A DNA stretch of 8,730 bases, taken from Alphaproteobacteria bacterium. GTDB lineage: Bacteria > Pseudomonadota > Alphaproteobacteria > ATCC43930 > CGMCC-115725. The notes under the pieces are model-generated. The model saw only the letters and a program-made list of their open reading frames with translations, made no database searches and had not been told where the DNA came from. The position numbers were made by a program, and so were the translations under genes. Location: NCBI GenBank assembly GCA_030040495.1, contig JASHTP010000089.1:1-8730 (forward strand), in the 5' to 3' direction. Shown here in pieces: positions 1-6,290 of this stretch. Every line of letters begins with the position of its first letter. Positions within the stretch are counted from its first letter, which is position 1.

Positions 1-1199
<1,199 letters not shown>

Positions 1200-1456
1200 T
1201 GTATTGGGTTCTTTCGTATGGGCCGCCGTCGCCCGTCCGGGCGCGGAGTCGGCTCCTGGTTATGTCGGGATCAAAAGCCGCGGACACTCGCCTTGAAGCG
1301 CAGCGTCGAAGACGCCGTGCGGAGCGGTCGCCACTTCACCCTGGAAGGGGCCTCATCCGCGCGACCGGGAGGCTAGGTTGACGTTCGATTGATCTCGGGA
1401 GGGGCGTTCAGGGCCCGAAGGCCGTGCGCGCGTCGCGCAGTCGCGAGAAATCTGCT
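1200..1456 (-). promoter_or_regulatory. Long 5' leader of the helicase mRNA
   Basis: This is the roughly 255-nt non-coding stretch between the predicted transcription start and the helicase GTG. On the minus strand it contains a small, very stable hairpin, GGCC-UUCG-GGCC (plus coordinates 1412-1423), with the classic C(UUCG)G tetraloop. It also contains one possible 22-residue reading frame (1271-1339). Long structured leaders are common in cold-shock and RNA-helicase genes of proteobacteria, where they serve post-transcriptional control. Whether this one does so cannot be told from sequence alone. No known riboswitch was recognised. Confidence 0.4.
1271..1339 (-). CDS. Possible 22-residue basic leader peptide (weak candidate)
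   Basis: A GTG-initiated frame of 22 codons ends in TGA within the helicase leader. The product would begin MKWRPLRTAS and end FKASVRGF, with six Lys/Arg and no acidic residue. The ribosome-site candidate (GAGG about 11 nt upstream) is poor. It could be a leader peptide, but a frame this short can easily arise by chance in GC-rich DNA. No family is recognised. Included only as a low-confidence candidate. Confidence 0.12.
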   Translation of the reverse strand: MKWRPLRTASSTLRFKASVRGF

Positions 1457-1462
1457 GGGCGG

Positions 1463-1491
1463 TAGATGCGCCTTCCGCGGCCCGATGTCAA
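1463..1491 (-). promoter_or_regulatory. Sigma70-like promoter for the helicase gene
   Basis: Read on the minus strand, a perfect -35 TTGACA (1491-1486) is followed by a 17-nt spacer and CATCTA (1468-1463) as the -10 element. Transcription would start near 1456, about 255 nt before the helicase GTG. It lies 37 nt past the stop of the class II aldolase gene on the same strand, so the helicase probably has its own promoter rather than depending on the aldolase transcript. The perfect -35 and ideal spacing are seen; activity is inferred. Confidence 0.55.
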
Positions 1492-1527
1492 GGAGAGAAA
1501 GGTTGACGAAAGGTTACCGGCCGCCCG

Positions 1528-2310
1528 TCACGTCCGATAGGACGGGTCCTCGCGGTCGAGCTGGCGCAGCATCGCCTCCCATTCCATCTCGCCATAGACG
1601 CGCCGCGTGCCGGGGGCGAAGAGATGCGCGGTCTTCGCCGCGACGTCTTCGTTCGGCAGCTCGAGCTCGGTGTTGGCGGCCATGCAATCGACCTGCGCCT
1701 TGCACGCCATCTCCAGCCAGTAAAGCAGGTTGAAGGCCTCGGCGACGGTGCGGCCGCAGGCGAGGATGCCGTGGTTCCTGAGCATCATCACGTCGTTGTC
1801 GCCGAGGTCGCGCACCAGGCGCGCGCGCTCCGCGAGATCGAGCGCCGGGCCCTCGTAAGGGTGATAGCTGACCTTGCCATGGAAGCGCATCGCCGTCTGA
1901 GTCAGCGGCAGCAGACCGCACTTCATCGCCGAGACCGCCATGCCGGCGCGGCTGTGGGTGTGGATGACGCAGGTGACGTCGTGGCGCGCGCCGTGGACCG
2001 CGCTGTGGATGACGTAGCCGGCATGGTTGATGCCGTAATGCGTGTCGGGCTTCAGCACGACGTTGCCGTCGAGATCGATCTTGTAGAGGCTCGAGGCGGT
2101 GATCTCGGTATAGAGATAGCCGTAGGGATTGATCAGGATGTGGCCGTCCTCGCCCGGCACCCGCGCGGTGATGTGGTTGTAGATGAGGTCGGTCATGCCG
2201 TAGCGCGCCACCAGCCGATAGCAGGCGGCGAGATCGACGCGCATCTGCCATTCCGCCTCGCTGACGCGGTCGCGAATCGGCTTCATCTCCACCACGGAAA
2301 CCCGGCTCAT
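1528..2310 (-). CDS. Class II aldolase/adducin family protein
   Basis: 260 residues, a normal length for a single-domain class II aldolase/adducin-head protein. Family members are zinc-dependent aldolases or epimerases acting on sugar phosphates and related hydroxy acids; many relatives are uncharacterised. Visible signature: YNHITARVPG (44-53, phosphate/substrate loop), H117 and H119 in HTHS, and H180 in LRNHGIL, the three expected zinc ligands. The segment where FucA carries its catalytic Glu reads HYGINHAGYVIH (91-102), as in the adducin-like subgroup, so classic fuculose-phosphate aldolase chemistry should not be assumed. The ATG start is backed by GGGGAGGA five bases upstream; M9 is a weaker alternative. 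It is divergent from the DUF3237 gene, with a shared 202-nt control region. The substrate cannot be assigned. Confidence 0.9.
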   Translation of the reverse strand: MSRVSVVEMKPIRDRVSEAEWQMRVDLAACYRLVARYGMTDLIYNHITARVPGEDGHILINPYGYLYTEITASSLYKIDLDGNVVLKPDTHYGINHAGYVIHSAVHGARHDVTCVIHTHSRAGMAVSAMKCGLLPLTQTAMRFHGKVSYHPYEGPALDLAERARLVRDLGDNDVMMLRNHGILACGRTVAEAFNLLYWLEMACKAQVDCMAANTELELPNEDVAAKTAHLFAPGTRRVYGEMEWEAMLRQLDREDPSYRT

Positions 2311-2350
2311 CGCATCCTCCCCGGCTGTCCTGCGCCTCGGAGATCATGCC

Positions 2351-2498
2351 CAAGATCGGGCTCGGCGCAAAGGGGGCGCGCGGCACAAGAAAGGATCGTG
2401 CTTCGGCGACGCCGAACCCGTCCCTCGTGTCGTCGGCGCAGCGCCCGACCTATCGCCGGGTCGGCGGAAGTGCCATCATCGCCGGCAAGATCGGGCTC
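2351..2498 (+). repeat. 13-bp direct repeat pair (2351-2363, 2486-2498)
   Basis: CAAGATCGGGCTC occurs twice, 135 bp apart, in the divergent intergenic region, each preceded by a short ATCAT..GCC context. The second copy ends just before the GGGAGGA ribosome site of the DUF3237 gene. It may be a paired protein-binding site or the trace of a small duplication. Confidence 0.45.
2402..2416. promoter_or_regulatory. Perfect 15-bp palindrome, candidate operator
   Basis: TTCGGCGACGCCGAA has two 7-bp arms around a single central A. It lies about 90 nt from each of the two divergent starts. Size and symmetry resemble binding sites of dimeric helix-turn-helix repressors, but no specific family is recognised. 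GC-rich palindromes can also be chance. Confidence 0.3.
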
Positions 2499-2512
2499 CA
2501 GGGAGGATCGTC

Positions 2513-2971
2513 ATGGCGGAAATCCGCACCGCGCATCTCTTCACCCTTTCGCTCGCCGTCGGCGAGATGCAGGCGCTCGGCAAGACGCCGGCGGGCGATC
2601 GCCGCGTCGGCGTGGTCGCCGGCGGCCGCTTCGAAGGCGCCAAGCTCAAGGGCACGGTGCTGAAGGGCGGCTCGGACTGGCTGCTGCTGCGCGGCGACGG
2701 CGTGCTGCAGCTCGATGTGCGCCTCACGCTCAAGACCGACGACGGCGCCGTCATCGGCATGACCTATCGCGGCTATCGCCACGGCCCCGCCGCGGTGATC
2801 GACCGGCTCAACCGCGGCGAGAGGGTCGATGCCGCCGACTATTACTTCCGCATCGCGCCGTTCTTCGAGACCGCGTCCGAGACCTATGGCTGGCTCAACC
2901 GCGTCGTCGCGGTGGGCACCGGCAACCGCCTGCCCGAAGGCCCGATCTACGAGGTCTTCGAGATTCTCTAA
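2513..2971 (+). CDS. DUF3237 (UPF0311) family protein
   Basis: 152 residues, full length for this small beta-barrel-like family of unknown biochemical role. Recognised by the ordered conserved blocks: GKTPAGDRRVG (23-33), GGRFEGAKLKG (37-47), a DW pair followed by RGDGVLQLDVRLTLKTDDGA (60-79), MTYRGYRHG (83-91), YYFRIAPFFETAS (110-122) and YGWLNRVVAVGTG (124-136). No signal peptide or membrane segment, so probably cytoplasmic. The ATG start has a strong GGGAGGA seven bases upstream. It is transcribed away from the class II aldolase and its stop overlaps the mtgA stop. Family members often sit in catabolic clusters, which fits the surroundings, but no function is established here. Confidence 0.9.
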   Translation: MAEIRTAHLFTLSLAVGEMQALGKTPAGDRRVGVVAGGRFEGAKLKGTVLKGGSDWLLLRGDGVLQLDVRLTLKTDDGAVIGMTYRGYRHGPAAVIDRLNRGERVDAADYYFRIAPFFETASETYGWLNRVVAVGTGNRLPEGPIYEVFEIL

Positions 2972-3723
2972 CGGCAACCGACGCGGCCCGGCACGGCGAC
3001 CTCCGGCATGCGCGCCAGGATGGTATCGGCGCGCTCGTCGAGGAAGCGGGTCGGGCGCTCCGGCCGCCAGTCGCGCGGCGCCGGCAGCACCGCGGCCAGC
3101 AGCGCCGCCTGCCGCTCGCTGAGAAGCAGCGCGGAGCGGCCGAAATGCGCGCGCGCCGCCGCTTCGGCGCCGTAGACCCCGTCGCCCCATTCGACGACAT
3201 TGAGATAAAGCTCGAGGATGCGCTGCTTGCTCAGCAGCGCCTCGAGCAGAAGGGTGACATAGGCTTCGGCCGCCTTGCGCGGATAGCCGCCGCCGGGCCA
3301 CAGGAACAGGTTCCGCGCCAGCTGCTGGCTGATGGTGCTGGCGCCGCGCAGCCGGTCGCCGGCGCGCCAGGCGTCGTAGGCCTTGTCGATCTCGACCCAG
3401 TCGAAGCCGTGATGCCAGCAGAAGCGCTCATCCTCCGAGGCGATCACCGCGCGCGGCAGTGCCGGCGCGATGCGCGCATAAGGCACCCACTCGCGATGGA
3501 TCGGCTCGCCCTCGGCGGCGCGGATCAGCATCAGCGGCGTCACCGGCGGCGGCACGAAGCGATCGAGCAGGATCAGCGGCACCGGCAGCAGCAACAGCGC
3601 GAGGAAGCCGCGCAGCAGCCAGCGGCCGAACCGGCCGGGCGCGGCCCGGCGCTTCGCCGCGTAAGGGGCAAGGTCGTCCCGGGCGATGGCGAGCGCTCCT
3701 TCCGCGACGGAAACTAGCACCAA
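2968..3723 (-). CDS. mtgA: Monofunctional biosynthetic peptidoglycan transglycosylase
   Basis: Polymerises lipid II into glycan strands at the outer face of the inner membrane (GT51 family, without a transpeptidase domain). One N-terminal membrane helix lies near residues 36-53 (LLRGFLALLLLPVPLILL). GT51 motifs follow: EDERFCWHHGFDW (97-109, catalytic E97), GASTISQQLARN (127-138), E161 with LSKQRILELYLN (164-175), and GVYGAEAAARAHFG (182-195). All key residues are present, and 251 aa is normal. The start is uncertain. TTG (3723) and GTG (3720) have no clear ribosome site, while GGAAGGAG (3703-3696) sits ideally upstream of an in-frame ATC at 3687-3685 (codon 13). A TGCTAG element (3719-3714) may be the -10. 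Its stop TAG overlaps the DUF3237 stop by four bases. Confidence 0.93.
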   Translation of the reverse strand: MVLVSVAEGALAIARDDLAPYAAKRRAAPGRFGRWLLRGFLALLLLPVPLILLDRFVPPPVTPLMLIRAAEGEPIHREWVPYARIAPALPRAVIASEDERFCWHHGFDWVEIDKAYDAWRAGDRLRGASTISQQLARNLFLWPGGGYPRKAAEAYVTLLLEALLSKQRILELYLNVVEWGDGVYGAEAAARAHFGRSALLLSERQAALLAAVLPAPRDWRPERPTRFLDERADTILARMPEVAVPGRVGCR

Positions 3724-3738
3724 TCGCGTGCCCGGACG

Positions 3739-3771
3739 CCCCTCCCTCTGGAGTGGGAGAGTAGGGAGGGG
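3739..3771. repeat. Palindromic element with 9-bp arms (REP-like)
   Basis: CCCCTCCCT (3739-3747) and AGGGAGGGG (3763-3771) form a perfect 9-bp stem around a 15-nt loop. It lies between the mtgA start region and the amidohydrolase remnant. Its right arm supplies the in-frame TAG (3762-3764) that closes the remnant's frame on the upstream side. The pyrimidine/purine stem resembles REP-type intergenic palindromes of high-GC proteobacteria; that comparison is from general knowledge and was not searched. Confidence 0.6.
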
Positions 3772-4151
3772 AGCTCGCCCGCGATTTCCCGCGGACGCAG
3801 ATCGTCATCAACCATGCCGGCCTGCCCGCCGACCGCAGCGAGGAAGGCATCGCCGCCTGGCGCGCAGCAATGGCGGAAGCCGCCGGCGAGCCCAACATCG
3901 CGCTCAAGCTTTCCGGCCTCGGCGTCAAGGGCGAGCGCTGGAGCCGCGCCGCCAACGCGCCGATCCTGCGCGAGGCGATCGCCGTTTTCGGCGCCGAGCG
4001 CTGCCTCTTCGCCAGCAACTACCCGGTCGACAGCCTCGTCGGCTCCTTCGACGCCATCTTCTCCGGCTTCAAGGCGATCACCGCCGACCGGCCGCCCGAA
4101 GAGCGGCGCAAGCTCTTCTTCGACAATGCCCGGCGGGTCTATCGGATCTGA
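3765..4151 (+). pseudogene. 5'-truncated amidohydrolase 2 (TIM-barrel metal-dependent hydrolase) remnant
   Basis: An open frame of 128 codons reads as the C-terminal part of an amidohydrolase_2/COG3618 protein. These are usually near 280-300 residues, so more than half is missing. Recognisable pieces: ELARDFPRTQIVINHAGLP with the barrel-strand NH, then IALKLSGLG, AERCLFASNYPVDSL (the FASN.PVD signature of this subfamily) and the closing NARRVYRI before TGA. The frame is homologous right up to about 3771, where the palindrome begins, and a TAG at 3762 closes it upstream. The opposite strand there is already mtgA, so the missing part cannot lie in another frame nearby. An internal ATG at 3870 would give 93 residues without the first metal-binding strands, so a working enzyme is unlikely. 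A misassembly at the palindrome would look the same. Confidence 0.75.
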
Positions 4152-4210
4152 GCCGGCACCTGCGCCGCCGCAGCGGAAATGCGCTGGAGGCGGAGTCCCG
4201 CCGCGCACGA

Positions 4211-4226
4211 TGTTTCACGGGAAACA
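4211..4226. other. parS-like centromere site (one mismatch)
   Basis: TGTTTCACGGGAAACA differs from the bacterial ParB-binding parS consensus TGTTTCACGTGAAACA only at position 10 (G for T). It lies in non-coding DNA between the amidohydrolase remnant and the Rieske operon. A further half-site GTTTCACG occurs at 4364-4371. parS sites cluster near the chromosome origin, so if real this window is origin-proximal or on a ParABS replicon. No parA or parB is present here. Confidence 0.5.
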
Positions 4227-4241
4227 CCGGCGGGGATCCCG

Positions 4242-4321
4242 GTACCCCACTGGCATACGGATTTCGCCCGGCGAGCGCCGGGAGGGGCCTACGCCAGTGG
4301 GGTACTTCAGTGAATTTTTTT
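4242..4321 (+). repeat. Nested hairpin block followed by a T-tract
   Basis: Arms GTACCCCACTGGC (4242-4254) and GCCAGTGGGGTAC (4293-4305) are a perfect 13-bp inverted repeat. The loop carries a second perfect hairpin CCCGGCG-AG-CGCCGGG (4267-4282). A small TTCA-G-TGAA palindrome (4306-4314) and seven Ts (4315-4321) follow. Downstream, CACTGGGGTA (4332-4341) resembles the right arm once more. It could be a composite terminator for transcription arriving from the left, the end of a small structured RNA, or a miniature repeat element. Confidence 0.55.
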
Positions 4322-4323
4322 CG

Positions 4324-4358
4324 CGCCGCCTCACTGGGGTAGGGCGGCGGCGTTTTTT
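4324..4358 (+). terminator. Rho-independent terminator
   Basis: Stem CGCCGCC (4324-4330) pairs with GGCGGCG (4346-4352), with a 15-nt loop, and is followed directly by TTTTTT (4353-4358). This is a textbook intrinsic terminator for plus-strand transcripts and the second T-tract after hairpin in about 120 nt. It isolates the Rieske operon from transcription through the amidohydrolase remnant. Confidence 0.7.
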
Positions 4359-4371
4359 CCGTCGTTTCACG

Positions 4372-4400
4372 ATGTCAAAGAGCGCGATGAGCGATGCTAG
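4372..4400 (+). promoter_or_regulatory. Weak promoter candidate for the Rieske operon
   Basis: ATGTCA (4372-4377) and TGCTAG (4395-4400) are 17 nt apart, just past the terminator. The -10 match to TATAAT is poor, but the same TGCTAG occurs upstream of mtgA, in a comparable position. If used, it gives a leader of about 160 nt that would contain the 4440-4506 inverted repeat. Confidence 0.25.
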
Positions 4401-4439
4401 CACGAGACCCCTCAGCGCGGGCCCGCGGGATCAACGGAG

Positions 4440-4506
4440 TTGCGTCCTTCGGACAACCCAGGCAACCATTTCGCGGCCGGATCAAGGCGGCGGGCGAAGG
4501 ACGCAA
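4440..4506 (+). repeat. 12-bp perfect inverted repeat in the Rieske operon leader
   Basis: TTGCGTCCTTCG (4440-4451) and CGAAGGACGCAA (4495-4506) are perfect complements 43 nt apart, ending 60 nt before the oxygenase ATG. The left arm can alternatively form a local hairpin (GTCC-TTC-GGAC, 4444-4454, extendable by GTT/AAC with a two-base bulge). The two folds exclude each other. It may be an RNA switch, an operator pair, or the terminal repeats of a 67-bp miniature element. Confidence 0.5.
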
Positions 4507-4566
4507 GATCGATTTGCAGCTTTGCCGGCCCTGGCGGATGATGGGCGGAAAGGGGAGCGAAACGCC

Positions 4567-5799
4567 ATGCGCAATGCCTTGGACCTCGCCTGGCCGCGCG
4601 AGGGGCTGATCCGGGTTCCCTATCCCGTCTATAGCCGCGCCGACGTCTATGAAGAAGAGCGGGCGCGGATCTTCATGGGACCGGTCTGGAATTTCCTCTG
4701 CCTCGAGGCGGAGCTGCCCGATCCCGGCGACTGGCGCGCGAGCTTCGTCGGCGACGTCCCGGTGGTCGTCGCCCGCGATCTCGAGGGCGGCCTCGCCGCC
4801 TTCGAGAATCGCTGCGCCCATCGCGGCGCCCTCGTCTGCCTGAAGCGCAGCGGCCATTCCCGCGAGCTCAGCTGCGTCTATCACAACTGGACCTACGATC
4901 TCCACGGCACCCTCACCGGCGTCACCTTCGAGCGCGGCGTCGCCCGCAAGGGCGGCATGCCGCCGGAATTCAAGCGCGCGGAGCACAATCTGCGGCGGCT
5001 CAAGGTCGAGAGCTTCGCCGGCATCGTCTTCGGCAGCTTCGCCGAGGAGACGCCGCCGGTCGAGCGCTATCTCGGCCCCGAGATCGCGGCGCGCATCCGC
5101 CGCGTCATGCGCAAGCCCGTCAAGGTGCTCGGCTACAGCAGCCAGATCCTGCCGAACAACTGGAAGGTCTATGTCGAGAACAACAAGGATTCCTATCACG
5201 CGAGCCTGCTGCACGCGTTCTTCACCACCTTCCGCATGAACCGGCTGTCGCAGCAGGGCGGCATCATCGTCGACGAGAGCGGCGGCCACCACGTCAGCTA
5301 TTCGATGCGCGCTACCGACCGGCCGAGCGCCGACTACGACGCCGCGCAGCTGCGCGCCAAGCGCGAGGATTATCGCCTCGCCGACCCTTCGATGCTCGAG
5401 GGCGTCGACGAGTTCGGCGACGGCATCACGCTGCAGATCCTCACCGTCTTTCCCGCCTTCGTCGTCCAGCAGATCCAGAACAGCCTCGCCGTGCGCCAGA
5501 TCCTGCCGCGCGGCGTCGGCGAGACCGAGCTGCTGTGGACCTATCTTGGCTACGAGGACGATGACGAGGCGATGCTGCGGCGCCGGCAGAAGCAGGCGAA
5601 CCTGGTCGGGCCCGGCGGCTACATCTCGATGGAGGACGGCGCCGTCGGCGGCTTCATCCAGCGCGCGCTGCCCGGCGCCGAGGAGGATTCCTCGATCGTG
5701 CAGATGGGCGGCGGCGAGGTCGGCTCGCAGGACACGCGCGCCACCGAGACGGCGGTGCGCGGCTTCTGGCAGGTCTATCGCCGGCTCATGGGCATCTGA
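4567..5799 (+). CDS. Rieske aromatic ring-hydroxylating oxygenase, alpha (large) subunit
   Basis: Catalytic subunit that would use O2 and electrons from a ferredoxin/reductase to hydroxylate an aromatic ring. 410 residues, normal for the family. The N-terminal Rieske [2Fe-2S] domain has C83-x-H85 and C103-x2-H106 with exactly 17 residues between. The C-terminal domain carries the mononuclear iron site: D208 (bridging), H211 and H216 in NNKDSYHASLLH, and D357 in SMEDGAVGG. The SMEDG and late IRGFW-like block (VRGFWQVYRRLMG) resemble the AntA/salicylate 5-hydroxylase type, which suggests an aromatic acid substrate; the exact one is unknown. The ATG has a purine-rich AAAGGGGAG about 8-10 nt upstream. 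The stop overlaps the beta subunit start. No redox partner gene is in the window. Confidence 0.93.
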   Translation: MRNALDLAWPREGLIRVPYPVYSRADVYEEERARIFMGPVWNFLCLEAELPDPGDWRASFVGDVPVVVARDLEGGLAAFENRCAHRGALVCLKRSGHSRELSCVYHNWTYDLHGTLTGVTFERGVARKGGMPPEFKRAEHNLRRLKVESFAGIVFGSFAEETPPVERYLGPEIAARIRRVMRKPVKVLGYSSQILPNNWKVYVENNKDSYHASLLHAFFTTFRMNRLSQQGGIIVDESGGHHVSYSMRATDRPSADYDAAQLRAKREDYRLADPSMLEGVDEFGDGITLQILTVFPAFVVQQIQNSLAVRQILPRGVGETELLWTYLGYEDDDEAMLRRRQKQANLVGPGGYISMEDGAVGGFIQRALPGAEEDSSIVQMGGGEVGSQDTRATETAVRGFWQVYRRLMGI

Positions 5800-6275
5800 T
5801 GCCGGCCGACATCGCGACCCAGCTTGCGCTCGAGCGGCTGCTCGCGCGCTACGTCGCCAGCCTCGACGGGGACCGGCTCGAGGAATGGCCGGATTATTTC
5901 ACCGAGGATTGCCGCTACCAGATCATCTCGGCGGAGAATTACGAGCAGAAGCTGCCGATCGGCCTGTTCTTCGCCGACAGCCGCGCCATGCTCCGCGACC
6001 GCGTCTCGGCGCTGCGCCAGGCGAACCTCTACGAGGCGCAGCGCTACCGCCATCTCGTCTCCTCGACCCTGATCCTCGGCGAAAGCGACGGCATCGTCGC
6101 GGCGCAGTCGAACTATCTGGTGGTGCGCATCATGCACGACGGCGCCAGCATGCTCTTCAGCTCCGGGCGCTATCTCGACCGCGTGAGCTTCCGCGGGCCG
6201 CAGCCGCTCTTCCTCGAGAAGCTCGTGATCTGCGACAGCCGGCGCATCGACACGCTGCTGGCGATTCCGCTCTGA
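5799..6275 (+). CDS. Rieske oxygenase, beta (small) subunit
   Basis: 158 residues, typical for the small subunit of ring-hydroxylating oxygenases (NTF2/SnoaL-like cone fold), which stabilises the alpha3beta3 assembly and can shape specificity. Recognisable segments: LERLLARYVASLDGDRLEEWPDYFTED near the N-terminus, the YEAQRYRHLVSS block (76-87), SNYLVVRIMHDG, and the ending CDSRRIDTLLAIPL. The ATG overlaps the alpha-subunit TGA by one base (TGATG), indicating coupled translation and equal stoichiometry. It is soluble, with no signal peptide. The binding-protein gene follows after 15 nt, so all three genes probably share one transcript. Confidence 0.92.
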   Translation: MPADIATQLALERLLARYVASLDGDRLEEWPDYFTEDCRYQIISAENYEQKLPIGLFFADSRAMLRDRVSALRQANLYEAQRYRHLVSSTLILGESDGIVAAQSNYLVVRIMHDGASMLFSSGRYLDRVSFRGPQPLFLEKLVICDSRRIDTLLAIPL

Positions 6276-6290
6276 CCCTGGAGAAAGAAG

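Larger units (their letters stand above)
2311..2512. promoter_or_regulatory. Divergent control region between aldolase and DUF3237 genes
   Basis: This 202-nt gap must hold the promoters of both genes. It contains a perfect 15-bp palindrome TTCGGCGACGCCGAA (2402-2416, 7-bp arms around one base), near the midpoint, which suits an operator for a dimeric regulator. It also contains a 13-bp direct repeat CAAGATCGGGCTC (2351-2363 and 2486-2498), each copy just upstream of one of the two start regions. A weaker inverted repeat CCGACC/GGTCGG lies at 2445-2464. No convincing -35/-10 pair was found for either gene, and no regulator is encoded in the window. Confidence 0.4.

Noticed and set aside
1624..3717. 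A 697-codon plus-strand frame
   Set aside because: It runs antisense to the class II aldolase and mtgA and out of frame with DUF3237. It is low-complexity Arg/Ala-rich with no recognisable family.
3814..4566. A longer N-terminal extension of the Rieske alpha subunit (open frame back to 3814)
   Set aside because: The frame is open by chance through the amidohydrolase remnant and the terminators. The family start and the ribosome site support 4567.
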